Positions 1 through 6,852 of a stretch of 35,931 nt of DNA are shown one piece after another (position 1 is the first letter of the stretch; each line of letters starts with the position of its first letter). A program made the translations under genes and the position numbers. Below the pieces are notes generated by a model, which worked only from the letters and a program-made list of their open reading frames with translations, did no database searches and was not told the origin of the DNA. Source of the stretch: Candidatus Omnitrophota bacterium (GTDB taxonomy: Bacteria > Omnitrophota > Gorgyraeia > Tantalellales > Tantalellaceae); NCBI GenBank assembly GCA_016783605.1, contig JADHWG010000012.1, positions 1-35,931 on the forward strand, in the 5' to 3' direction.

Positions 1-1125
1 GTCGAGATTTCTCTGGGTGTCGTCTTTGAAAAGTTTCTCTTTAAGATCCGTTTCTATTTTCGCGATTTCTCTGAACAAATTTTCGTTGTTGATGCCGTCG
101 TATAATTTTGTGTAAATGTAGTAATAGAAGAGATTGGGATAATCCTGGACCATCGCGAGGTTATGAACCCTCGCAAGATCCCTTAAGTAGGAATAGAAAT
201 GAACCGCCTCAATATGACCTTTTTTGAACTTTATACTTTGCGCGACAAGTTCCGCCATTTCTTTTTTCGGCAGTTTTTTGCTTAAAAGATCTATGTAGCT
301 TGTTCTTTCCTGATCGACAATATCAAAATCTATTTTTCTTTCGTATTCAAGGGTTTGAAGAAGTTTGCTGAAATTTTTGCAAACCGTAATATCAACTTTG
401 TTTTTTAGAGCGGTTTTTTGCAAATACTCGGAATAATCGCTTAATTCCGTTTCTTTTTCTTTGAACGATTTTATTTTTGAGTCTACAGCTTTGAGTGCGG
501 GGTGATACACTATCGATTTAAGACGTGAAGTAATGGTTTGAGTGTTCGTAAGATATTTTTCGATGCGGTCTTTGTAAGGATACACTTCGGTAAAAGCTTT
601 AAGGTTTTTAACATAATAGTCTCTTGTTTCCGCGCCAAAAATGCTTCCTTCATAATCTGAATTTATCGAAAAGAATTCCGCGCCCGTTATTTCACCCTTC
701 TTCATGAAATAAGTCGCGACTTCTTTTCTGATCTCCGCGTCCGGAAACGCTCTGAACCAAGCCGTGTCAACAAGACCTTCCGCGCCTTCGACGGAAATCA
801 TATCGATCCCGTTTTCTTTTGTAAGCTGGCCAAGAATTTTATTTATGTTGGATTGAGCTTCGAAATTACAATGAGCGTCCTGGATATGCACGATAACTTT
901 TCCGCTGGAGCCGGAATATTTTGACTTTACCGCGCCCGCGTCAATGGCAACTCCGATATCATCTACAGACACCGCCGGCACGCTAAGCTCGATATCCGCC
1001 GCCGAAGGCGCCGAAACTATTCTTTTGGCTTCAGCAACATTCACGTTACAAAAAGAAAACGCGAACACCAAAACAAGACTCACCGCTTTAGAAAATAAAG
1101 ACTCCTTTGATATGCCGCCTATCAT
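1..1125 (-). CDS. Secreted protein with HIQDAHCN motif, C-terminus off the left edge
   Basis: The frame is open from the ATG at 1125 to base 1 (375 codons), so only the N-terminal part is seen. The start is supported by an AAGGAG ribosome site six bases upstream and a promoter about 100 bases further. Residues 1-28 form a signal peptide: a Lys, a hydrophobic stretch (AVSLVLVFAFSF) and an Ala-x-Ala-like end. After it come VIVHIQDAHCNFEAQ (about 65-80), ISVEGAEGLVDTAWF, FPDAEIRKEVATYFMKKG and ITGAEFFSINSDYEG, followed by a charged helical region. I do not recognise a named family with certainty. A beta-strand ending in H/D, a Gln-rich helix and a later VEG strand recall the ChaN/TraB/Tiki-like fold, but that is an inference. 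Comparable N-termini are, to my knowledge, common in Omnitrophota exported proteins, some very large. The gene is likely exported, and its full size is unknown. Confidence 0.8.
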   Translation of the reverse strand, partial: MIGGISKESLFSKAVSLVLVFAFSFCNVNVAEAKRIVSAPSAADIELSVPAVSVDDIGVAIDAGAVKSKYSGSSGKVIVHIQDAHCNFEAQSNINKILGQLTKENGIDMISVEGAEGLVDTAWFRAFPDAEIRKEVATYFMKKGEITGAEFFSINSDYEGSIFGAETRDYYVKNLKAFTEVYPYKDRIEKYLTNTQTITSRLKSIVYHPALKAVDSKIKSFKEKETELSDYSEYLQKTALKNKVDITVCKNFSKLLQTLEYERKIDFDIVDQERTSYIDLLSKKLPKKEMAELVAQSIKFKKGHIEAVHFYSYLRDLARVHNLAMVQDYPNLFYYYIYTKLYDGINNENLFREIAKIETDLKEKLFKDDTQRNLD

Positions 1126-1233
1126 GCTGTACTCCTTTTCCTTTGATTTCAAATGCCCCAAACTCACAATTTCCCCTCAAATTTGAACGCCCACCCATTC
1201 TCGCTTTCCACTAGTTTACTGAGTAGTTTACTT

Positions 1234-1262
1234 ATTATAATAGGAATCCCCAAGACCGTCAA
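1234..1262 (-). promoter_or_regulatory. Sigma-70-like promoter of the secreted-protein gene
   Basis: On the minus strand TTGACG (1262-1257) and TATAAT (1239-1234) are separated by exactly 17 bases. Transcription should start near 1227, giving a leader of about 100 bases before the ATG at 1125. Just downstream of the -10 box the octamer AGTAAACT occurs twice, 12 bases apart (about 1213-1232), a possible operator. A small perfect hairpin (1284-1289 with 1294-1299) lies upstream. Confidence 0.75.
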
Positions 1263-1310
1263 GCCTCATAATCTAACTATTTTATAGGCTAACGCCTATG
1301 AGCTTCTCCA

Positions 1311-1364
1311 CCCAAAACACCAATCTGGGGGCTGTCGCAAAATCCCCCAATCTCGTAGGTTAAT
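1311..1364. repeat. Left repeat unit with possible element end
   Basis: This AT-poor patch contains CCCAAAACACCAATCT (1311-1326), a 15-base GGGCTGTCGCAAAAT (1329-1343) and an ATCTCGTAGGTT motif (about 1350-1361). The first and third are found again in direct orientation at 5949-5971. The 15-mer is found inverted and identical at 6034-6048. GGGCTGTCGCAAAA resembles terminal inverted repeats of some IS families, but no transposase is present here. Confidence 0.55.
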
Positions 1365-1403
1365 AGTCGGCAAGTTTAGCAAGGCTGATATTTTGGGTAG
1401 ATT

Positions 1404-2798
1404 TTAGAAGCAAAATTGTCCGCCGGAAACGTGGATCATAAAATGTACGATTGGAATTATTTTGTTTTGGCCAAGCCTTTTATGCTCAGCTTGAGGGGTA
1501 AGAATTATACCGTTTTTATATTGCTTTATCTGTTTAAGCTCTTCTTTTCTTAACTGCTTCGTCCACTTGATCTCAATAGGACAAAACGTTTTATTCTGCA
1601 GAATCGCGACATCCACTTCACCCTTTTTCCCCTTAATGTAGAACGTCGAATTCCATCTTTTACAGTGATCAACGACGGTCATTTCCACGAATTGCGAAGC
1701 ATATTGCGGCTTATTCATTCGTTCTTTCATGGAAACAAAAGAATAATTTTGCTCGATATGCGACAATACCGAGTGATATATGAATGGATCTCGAAAATAT
1801 AGTTTTTTATTTTTTTTAGGCGCGGCTGAAAGCTTATGTTCACTTAAAGCTTCCAAAATATATATCACGTTAATTGACTGCAAAAGCATACAATAATCCG
1901 CTACGGTTTTATGGTGGTCAATAGAAAGATGCTTTGCTAAATTATTCCAGGAAATCTGGCTGGAATAAGTCGCCTTAATGCCTTTCAGTATTTCATACAG
2001 GTAATGTTCGCTCTTGTTATGTTTAAGCACGTCACCTATGATCCATTCCACGTACGTATTAAAAACCGCCTTTGAAATAATTTTTGTTGTCAAATAATCA
2101 GAAATTGCCGGCAGATAACCGCCATGAAGAAGATATTCTAAAAAATATCTCATTAAAACTTCGTGATGATCACAATATTCCGCGAGGGGGCGCGTAACAG
2201 GCGCGTCAGCAATTTTTTTACATAATGAGTTTAATTTTGGATTTTTTAAAATCACAGATTCTTTAAAAGAAATCGGCAGAAAAATAAAATCGACTTTATC
2301 AGCCTTTCCACGTCTTCCGGCAAATCGCTTCATAGCGGTTCGAATGATCTGATTATCGGAACCAGTCAAGATAACACTCATATGTTCAAATATCCCCGAA
2401 TCCGCCAAATATTTAATTGACTTATCCCATTCAGGGATATAGCTGACTTCGTCCACAAATAGATATTGAAACGCCTTTTGATCATAAAATTTCTCAATCA
2501 TTCTGCGCAAAATATGATGTGAATCAATAAGCTCACCCGTAAGAAAAAGTATATTGTCAGGCTTACACTTTCCTTTCGTAAGCAATTTGAGAATGAGCTG
2601 TTTGATAAAGGTGGTTTTCCCAACTTGCCTTCCTCCGGTAATTAAATAAATTCCCGGGATATGAAATTCCGGCGCGTCAATAAGAGAAGATTGGTACTTA
2701 AAGGAAAGATTCTTGATCTTTTTAAGATGAGGATCAAAATTCCGATACCGGGTTACGGACTCTTTAAACTGATTATGTATCAAAAATTCTTCAAACAT
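1404..2798 (-). CDS. AAA_14/DUF4143-type ATPase with C-terminal nuclease-like domain (copy 1)
   Basis: A 464-residue protein of the ATP-binding AAA_14 plus DUF4143 group. Walker A is GGRQVGKTT (55-63), Walker B is YLFVDEVSYI, and the sensor strand is SVILTGSDNQ. A winged-helix-like middle follows (SQISWNNLAKHLSIDHHKTV). The C-terminus carries GEVDVAILQ and CPIEIKWTKQ, the D and ExK signature of a PD-(D/E)XK nuclease fold. The cellular role of this family is poorly known; members are frequent in accessory and defence regions. I chose the ATG at 2798 (MFEEF) over the upstream ATG at 2816, because the upstream one lies within the promoter and the predicted transcription start falls on the A of the 2798 codon. 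The mRNA would therefore be leaderless. It is the most divergent of the three ATPases here, with a longer N-terminus before Walker A. Confidence 0.85.
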   Translation of the reverse strand: MFEEFLIHNQFKESVTRYRNFDPHLKKIKNLSFKYQSSLIDAPEFHIPGIYLITGGRQVGKTTFIKQLILKLLTKGKCKPDNILFLTGELIDSHHILRRMIEKFYDQKAFQYLFVDEVSYIPEWDKSIKYLADSGIFEHMSVILTGSDNQIIRTAMKRFAGRRGKADKVDFIFLPISFKESVILKNPKLNSLCKKIADAPVTRPLAEYCDHHEVLMRYFLEYLLHGGYLPAISDYLTTKIISKAVFNTYVEWIIGDVLKHNKSEHYLYEILKGIKATYSSQISWNNLAKHLSIDHHKTVADYCMLLQSINVIYILEALSEHKLSAAPKKNKKLYFRDPFIYHSVLSHIEQNYSFVSMKERMNKPQYASQFVEMTVVDHCKRWNSTFYIKGKKGEVDVAILQNKTFCPIEIKWTKQLRKEELKQIKQYKNGIILTPQAEHKRLGQNKIIPIVHFMIHVSGGQFCF

Positions 2799-2804
2799 GA
2801 CATA

Positions 2805-2868
2805 AGTATACCACATACAAAAAATTTAGTCAATGCCCATTATCCATTTTTAGTCAATGGTCATTATC
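2805..2868 (-). promoter_or_regulatory. Promoter of ATPase copy 1, with overlapping direct repeat
   Basis: TTGACT (2833-2828) and TATACT (2810-2805) are 17 bases apart on the minus strand. The expected start point is at about 2798, exactly the ATG. The -35 box lies inside an 18-base direct repeat present twice at a 24-base period (2827-2844 and 2851-2868; TAGTCAATG followed by CATTATC, two mismatches). A regulator could bind this repeat and block the -35 region. Confidence 0.7.
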
Positions 2869-2950
2869 TAAAATGACTCATTCGGTCCTGTGCCACAGAT
2901 AAACACGTACCCTGATTATCCCAACCAAAGACTTTAACCGCACTCCTTTC

Positions 2951-2972
2951 ATCCCGGCCGAAGAGCCGGGAT
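2951..2972. repeat. REP-like palindrome
   Basis: ATCCCGGC (2951-2958) and GCCGGGAT (2965-2972) form a perfect 8-bp stem with a CGAAGA loop, followed by CTCCTCTCGG. A related ATCCCG/CGGGAT palindrome sits at 4506-4541, and a GCCCGGGATGG remnant near 6751-6761. This suggests a small dispersed intergenic family. The surrounding gap (2869-3031) holds no gene that I can see. Confidence 0.6.
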
Positions 2973-3014
2973 CTCCTCTCGGCTTAATCGCAAACCTTTT
3001 AATCTTAACTACTT

Positions 3015-3031
3015 ACAGGGAGTGCCCCTGT
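3015..3031 (-). terminator. Hairpin directly after the antitoxin stop codon
   Basis: ACAGGG and CCCTGT form a 6-bp stem with a 5-base loop immediately downstream of the AbiEi-like stop codon. There is no U-tract on the minus strand, so it may be a 3'-end stabiliser or a weak terminator rather than a classical intrinsic one. Confidence 0.4.
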
Positions 3032-3661
3032 TTATTTTCCATTTGAATTTTTCAAAAGTAGGTCTAACTTTTTTTGAACATATGTCCTAACCTTACTGTT
3101 AGATATTTTTTTTACCCACTCTTTCGCCCTTTTAAACCGGAACGATTTTGGAAAATGCAATTCAGGAAAGTAGGCAAATTGTTTTTTCTTAAAAGCGGAC
3201 AAATAAAGACAATCAATTAACGCTTTTTCAGGCTCCGCTATTAAAAATTTGCTTTCCCCCCGATACCAAACAAAACCTTTAAAAAACGAAGGAGCTATGT
3301 GGTGAACAGAAAAAGTTCCTATTTTTGTCTTAATGCTCTTCGTGTGAGCTGTCGAAGCAAGTGTGATTTCTTGAGGAATCTGCTCCACCATCCCATATAA
3401 ATGCAAAGCGCTTATGAATGAAAGATACGCTCTGTGTCTGGAAAATAAAAAAGGAATTACCACGTATGGACTAAGCCGCGTTCCAATGGCTTCCGCCCAA
3501 ATCCCGCGATACAGTTTTTGGATTAGTCCTTCTTTCCGCAAAAAATTAAGCGCCTGCGTTGTAGCGGATAAAGATTTTCCTGAAAAGGCGGCTAATTCAT
3601 TTGTTGTAAATACAACTCTGTTTAATTGTTTAATGGAAACTAAAATCGATTTTTTATTCAT
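3032..3661 (-). CDS. AbiEi-like antitoxin/transcriptional regulator
   Basis: A 209-residue protein with the layout of type IV AbiEi-family antitoxins. An N-terminal winged helix (about 17-55: FTTNELAAFSGKSLSATTQAL, then FLRKEGLIQKLYRGIWA) is followed by the typical middle part (ISALHLYGMVEQIPQEITLAS) and EPEKALIDCLYLSAF. AbiEi proteins neutralise the AbiEii nucleotidyltransferase and repress their own operon. The ATG at 3661 lies one base after the toxin stop codon (3663-3665), and GAGAGG inside the toxin gene serves as ribosome site, so the pair is translationally linked. The order is reversed compared with the usual antitoxin-first arrangement. The family call rests on motifs and on the adjacent toxin. 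Confidence 0.85.
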   Translation of the reverse strand: MNKKSILVSIKQLNRVVFTTNELAAFSGKSLSATTQALNFLRKEGLIQKLYRGIWAEAIGTRLSPYVVIPFLFSRHRAYLSFISALHLYGMVEQIPQEITLASTAHTKSIKTKIGTFSVHHIAPSFFKGFVWYRGESKFLIAEPEKALIDCLYLSAFKKKQFAYFPELHFPKSFRFKRAKEWVKKISNSKVRTYVQKKLDLLLKNSNGK

Positions 3662-3662
3662 C

Positions 3663-4433
3663 CTAGGAGCCTCTCATTTCTTCAATAAAATTGCCGACTT
3701 TTAACCTAATTTCGTCCCATAGAACCGAGGAACTGTATACAGCCTGATCTTCGGAAGACAGATAAAACACCACAGTATCACGAAATTGTTCAAAACTGAC
3801 AGCAAAAATATTTTCATATGCTTCCTTCAATCGTTCCGGCTTTATTTCGAGTTTTTCCGTCTTTCGCGGATCGTATTGAGAATTCAAAATATATAAGTCA
3901 AAAATATCTCTTGCCTGAATTACAGTTCTTGAAGCAAGCGCTTCTATTTTTTGTGTTATTGCCGATTGACTATCATAATGCGGGATTACTAAAGGCGCCA
4001 GTTTATACATACGCAAAACAACATCCGAGATAGGCTGTATATCAATTTTTCCATTAAACCCTCTGCGGGAAAATTCAATCTTAGTAAAAAGATCCTCTCC
4101 CGAATAAGTAATCAAATGGATTTTAAATCTTTGCGTAGTCTCTGTTTGTTTAGCTCGTGTAATATTCGGAGGCACAATTTTGCTAATACCAAACGACTTA
4201 AGAATTTCACTGAACGATGCCGTCTCCAATATATCCATGACCGTATCCTTGAGAATGCTCACTTCCACTTCGCCGACATCTAAATCCATGTCTTCCGAGT
4301 AACGAAAACTGTTAAAGAAAAAACGCAGATTGGTCCCGCCTTTAAGCGCGTAAAGACTCGCTTTGGTCTTTTGACCAAACCACCTTAAAAATTCTAAATG
4401 AAAAAGCTCCCTCAATTGCAACGTATTATACAT
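3663..4433 (-). CDS. AbiEii-like nucleotidyltransferase toxin
   Basis: A 256-residue protein of the AbiEii nucleotidyltransferase family. The nucleotidyltransferase core is plain: KGGTNLR (31-37), then RYSEDMDLDV with S46 and acidic residues D48, D50 and D52. The family's C-terminal motif follows as QKIEALASRTVIQARDIFDLYIL. Such toxins transfer nucleotides to target RNA, in characterised relatives tRNA, and cause growth arrest and phage abortive infection. I placed the start at the third of three clustered ATGs (4433), because GGAGG ends five bases before it; the ATG at 4445 would overlap that ribosome site. It is the first gene of a two-gene operon with the AbiEi-like antitoxin. The active-site motif looks intact. 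Confidence 0.87.
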   Translation of the reverse strand: MYNTLQLRELFHLEFLRWFGQKTKASLYALKGGTNLRFFFNSFRYSEDMDLDVGEVEVSILKDTVMDILETASFSEILKSFGISKIVPPNITRAKQTETTQRFKIHLITYSGEDLFTKIEFSRRGFNGKIDIQPISDVVLRMYKLAPLVIPHYDSQSAITQKIEALASRTVIQARDIFDLYILNSQYDPRKTEKLEIKPERLKEAYENIFAVSFEQFRDTVVFYLSSEDQAVYSSSVLWDEIRLKVGNFIEEMRGS

Positions 4434-4452
4434 CATATCCTCCATAATATGT

Positions 4453-4481
4453 AGTATAGTTTAGTTTTAACTAAATTGCAA
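4453..4481 (-). promoter_or_regulatory. Promoter and palindromic operator of the AbiE-type operon
   Basis: TTGCAA (4481-4476) and TATACT (4458-4453) are 17 bases apart. The spacer is almost completely filled by a perfect 7-2-7 palindrome, TTTAGTTTTAACTAAA (4460-4475). AbiEi-type antitoxins repress their promoter by binding inverted repeats, so this is a likely autoregulatory operator. The transcription start would be near 4446, a leader of about 12 bases carrying GGAGG. Confidence 0.75.
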
Positions 4482-4500
4482 GCCATATTTCAATTTTTTT

Positions 4501-4560
4501 TTGCCATCCCGACCGAGAACTTTTAGTCTAAGTGCCGGGATCTCTTCTTTTTTTAGGCAA
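4501..4560. repeat. Nested inverted repeat (REP-like)
   Basis: TTGCC (4501-4505) pairs with GGCAA (4556-4560), and ATCCCG (4506-4511) with CGGGAT (4536-4541), enclosing an A/T-rich loop. The inner arms and the following GATCTC resemble the palindrome at 2951-2972. It lies between ATPase copy 2 and the toxin promoter. A T-run follows the hairpin in the + direction only, where no gene ends, so I do not call it a terminator. Confidence 0.5.
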
Positions 4561-4585
4561 TTATTTTCTGTAATTGGTATAATTT

Positions 4586-5878
4586 CTACACCACATAAAA
4601 CGGCATAAACTTGAATTCTTTCATTTTCATTGTAGACTTCTTGTTAAGAACCACTGCTTCTCGCGAATTATAGTTATGCAAAAACGCGGCAATTCCCGAA
4701 GGGACCATTTTCGTGTCCTTTAGTTTGACTTCTATCGGCAAAAGTTTTTCTTCATCAATAACAAAATCCACTTCTACTCCATATTTCATTCTCCAAAATT
4801 TTATATTTTCCTTATTCTCAACGCGTTTTAACAAATTTTTAAACACCGTATTTTCGATTAAAGCTCCCGCGTCAACCCTATCTTCCACCTTCCGAAAATC
4901 ATTAATTATGCGATTCCGTAAACCCGTATCATAAAAATATACCTTGGGCATTTTCACGATCTCTTTCTTCTTGTTGGTAAAATACGGTTGGACAAATCTA
5001 CATATATAGGTATTTTCTAAAATGAAAAAATATTTTTCGATAGTCTGCCTGGCTATTCCAACTTCCTTGGAAATTTCCTGAATATTTACCAAATTCCCGA
5101 TATTAAGCGCCAATAACTTTATCACTTTGTTAAAAGCCGTTACATTCTCCAGAGAAAAGATCGTGTTAATATCCTTTCTCACATAAGAAATATGAATGTC
5201 GTCAAGATATTTCCTTTTTTCCGCGTAACCATCAATCAATACAATCGCGGGGTATCCGCCGAATAGGGAATATTCAAAATAATAGTTTGACAACTTGTTA
5301 TGTGAAATCTCTGAAATCGATTTCACGATATTTAAAGATTCATTTTTCTCTATAATCTCTTTTAATCGTTTTTCTTTTTTAAAAACAAGAAACTCTTTAA
5401 AGTTAAGTGAAAAAATCTCAAAAGTTATTTTTCGACCAACAAGAGAATCTTGAAACTTTTTCTTAATGGTTAACGCGGAAGAGCCCGTGGCGAATATTTT
5501 TATTCGATCAGAATAATGATCAACAAGAATCTTGAGTATATTACTCGGATTGTCCAAATATTGAATTTCATCAATAAAAACATATTTTTTGGTATCGGTT
5601 GGGCTTTGCTCACTTATATAATTGATTATGCTCTCAACACCGGCATTCACAACTTCGAGAGCCTCCATTCTTTCTAAATCCAGATAAAAAATATCTTCCG
5701 AAGGAATATTCATTTTCTTGACAAGATGCCGGATAAGCAAATAAAGCAAACTGGTTTTTCCCACTTGTCTTGACCCTACCAGGATGATAGCTTCTTTCCG
5801 TGAGATCCACTTTATAATATCCGTAAAAATATCTCGTTCCACTAACAACTGTTTCAATATATTCATCAAAATGGACAT
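4586..5878 (-). CDS. AAA_14/DUF4143-type ATPase with C-terminal nuclease-like domain (copy 2)
   Basis: A 430-residue member of the AAA_14/DUF4143 group. Walker A GSRQVGKT is at 35-42, Walker B is KYVFIDEIQYL (D103-E104), and the sensor strand is KIFATGSSAL. A winged helix follows (NIQEISKEVGIARQTIEKYF), then VYFYDTGLRN, typical of DUF4143. The C-terminal fold has GALIENTVF, VEVDFVID and LPIEVKLKD, which match the E, D and ExK positions of a restriction-endonuclease-like fold. The substrate is unknown. The start at 5878 was chosen because GGGAGG ends four bases upstream; two in-frame upstream codons (5893, 5890) lie before this site. It has its own strong promoter. It is Lys/Ile-rich compared with copy 3, and the two are only distantly related, so this is not a recent duplication. 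Confidence 0.87.
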   Translation of the reverse strand: MSILMNILKQLLVERDIFTDIIKWISRKEAIILVGSRQVGKTSLLYLLIRHLVKKMNIPSEDIFYLDLERMEALEVVNAGVESIINYISEQSPTDTKKYVFIDEIQYLDNPSNILKILVDHYSDRIKIFATGSSALTIKKKFQDSLVGRKITFEIFSLNFKEFLVFKKEKRLKEIIEKNESLNIVKSISEISHNKLSNYYFEYSLFGGYPAIVLIDGYAEKRKYLDDIHISYVRKDINTIFSLENVTAFNKVIKLLALNIGNLVNIQEISKEVGIARQTIEKYFFILENTYICRFVQPYFTNKKKEIVKMPKVYFYDTGLRNRIINDFRKVEDRVDAGALIENTVFKNLLKRVENKENIKFWRMKYGVEVDFVIDEEKLLPIEVKLKDTKMVPSGIAAFLHNYNSREAVVLNKKSTMKMKEFKFMPFYVV

Positions 5879-5913
5879 AAATCCTCCCATCATTTCTATT
5901 TTAGAATAACTAA

Positions 5914-5941
5914 ATTATAGCACATGTTGGAATTTAGTCAA
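5914..5941 (-). promoter_or_regulatory. Sigma-70-like promoter of ATPase copy 2
   Basis: TTGACT (5941-5936) and TATAAT (5919-5914) are 16 bases apart on the minus strand. The start point should be near 5907, giving a leader of about 29 bases with GGGAGG before the ATG at 5878. A TTTAGTTATTCTAAAA imperfect palindrome overlaps the start region and resembles the AbiE operator core TTTAGTT. Confidence 0.75.
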
Positions 5942-5948
5942 CCAATTT

Positions 5949-6048
5949 CCCAAAACACCAACCTCGTAGGTTATGGTGGTCGCAAACCGGTTCTTTCCAC
6001 TTGTTGAACCTACCATGATGACATTTTGGAGGTATTTTGCGACAGCCC
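5949..6048. repeat. Right repeat unit, MITE-like, with inverted copy of the 15-mer
   Basis: The unit begins with CCCAAAACACCAACCT (5949-5964), shared in direct orientation with 1311-1326, and includes an AACCTCGTAGGTT motif (5960-5972). It ends with ATTTTGCGACAGCCC (6034-6048), the exact reverse complement of 1329-1343. Inside, GGTCGCAAACC (about 5978-5988) and GGTATTTTGCGAC (6031-6043) are imperfectly complementary, so the unit can fold on itself. It has no coding capacity and looks like a miniature element or element end. Confidence 0.55.
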
Positions 6049-6068
6049 AATTAGTATGTATAAAAATA

Positions 6069-6097
6069 TTGACAAATAACCATACAACAAGTATACT
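6069..6097 (+). promoter_or_regulatory. Near-consensus promoter of the BrnT/BrnA operon
   Basis: TTGACA (6069-6074) and TATACT (6092-6097) are 17 bases apart. The expected start is at about 6104, one base before the brnT ATG at 6105, so translation would be leaderless; no ribosome site is visible. CATAC (6081-6085) and GTATG (6103-6107) are inverted around the -10 box, with GTATAC between them, a plausible binding site for the BrnA-like repressor. Confidence 0.75.
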
Positions 6098-6104
6098 TTA
6101 ATGT

Positions 6105-6395
6105 ATGAAAGACACCGTAAGTAGTTTTATCTGGGATCCTAAGAAGGAACTTGAAAATGTAGATAAACATAGAGTAGATTTTCTGACAGCGGCAAAAGCA
6201 TTTAAAGATCCCAAAAGAAAAATAGTTATTGATAGAAAACATAGCAGAAAAGAACCCAGATTATTTTGTTTGGGTAAAGTAGCAGGGAAAATAATAACAG
6301 TGAGATTTACATATCGAGAGGATAAGATTCGAATATTCGGAGCAGGATATTGGCGAAAAGGAGTAAAATATTATGAAGAAAATCAGAGGAATTGA
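6105..6395 (+). CDS. brnT: BrnT family toxin (ribonuclease)
   Basis: A 96-residue protein with the BrnT pattern: FIWDPKKELENVDKHRVDF near the N-terminus, a central F(K)DP segment, EPRLFCLGKVAGKIITVRFTYRED and the C-terminal IRIFGAGYWRKGVKYYEE. BrnT toxins are RelE-fold ribonucleases that stop translation. They are neutralised by BrnA, and the complex represses the operon. Length and motif order agree with the family. The gene overlaps the next one by 23 bases, as usual for this module. It is the only operon on the + strand in the window. Confidence 0.9.
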   Translation: MKDTVSSFIWDPKKELENVDKHRVDFLTAAKAFKDPKRKIVIDRKHSRKEPRLFCLGKVAGKIITVRFTYREDKIRIFGAGYWRKGVKYYEENQRN

Positions 6396-6609
6396 TAATA
6401 ATAAACCAATAGGAGAACTGACAGAAGTGGCTGATTTTTTGCCGCCTCCGGAAGAATTGGTTTTATCAGAGAGAACAATAAAGGTTACATTAAGATTGGA
6501 TGAATCAAGTTTAAAATTTTTCAAAGAACAAGCGAGAAAGAATCATACAAAATATCAAAAAATGATTCGGAAAGTTTTGGAGAAATATTCAGCCAAATAT
6601 GCTGATTAA
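6373..6609 (+). CDS. brnA: BrnA-like antitoxin (ribbon-helix-helix)
   Basis: A 78-residue protein overlapping the end of brnT. The C-terminal half is a ribbon-helix-helix DNA-binding segment: KVTLRLDESSLKFFKEQAR, then KYQKMIRKVLEKYS. The N-terminal half (about 1-35) is flexible and Pro/Glu-rich, as expected for a toxin-binding region. AAAAGGAG (6356-6363) precedes the ATG at 6373 at a good distance. It should neutralise BrnT and repress the shared promoter. The family is called by position and by the RLD...F(K)...YQ...I..VL..Y pattern; it could also be labelled a CopG-type antitoxin. Confidence 0.85.
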   Translation: MKKIRGIDNNKPIGELTEVADFLPPPEELVLSERTIKVTLRLDESSLKFFKEQARKNHTKYQKMIRKVLEKYSAKYAD

Positions 6610-6641
6610 AAAGTATATCTTTAACAAATAGCATTAAACAT

Positions 6642-6668
6642 AAAAAAGCCCATTAAGTTGGTTTTTTT
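6642..6668 (+). terminator. Probable intrinsic terminator of brnTA
   Basis: A-tract, GCCCA, short loop, TTGG and a run of seven T form a small imperfect hairpin about 33 bases after the brnA stop codon. The stem is short, so efficiency is uncertain. Confidence 0.5.
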
Positions 6669-6693
6669 GTGTCTTAGGTGACAAACGAGATTC

Positions 6694-6764
6694 CGAGCCC
6701 CTTCGGCAAGCTCCTCTCGACTTCGCTCGAGACAGGCAGGACAGGCGCAAGCCCGGGATGGCAA
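6694..6764. repeat. Palindromic intergenic element between brnA and ATPase copy 3
   Basis: TCTCGA (6715-6720) and TCGAGA (6727-6732) form a hairpin, followed by two GACAGGC copies nine bases apart (6731-6746) and GCCCGGGATGG. It is rich in G+C compared with the flanks, as expected for a dispersed extragenic repeat. The gap 6669-6852 holds nothing else that I can support. Confidence 0.45.
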
Positions 6765-6852
6765 GGTACGTATGTGCCATACATGATAACCCCTTCATTA
6801 TAGAATACTCCAAAATGGCACATGCTTACATAATAGAGTATACAGCTCGCCC

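Noticed and set aside
944-1186. An 80-codon + strand frame opposite the signal peptide of the left gene.
   Set aside because: The minus frame has a promoter, ribosome site and signal peptide; the + frame has none.
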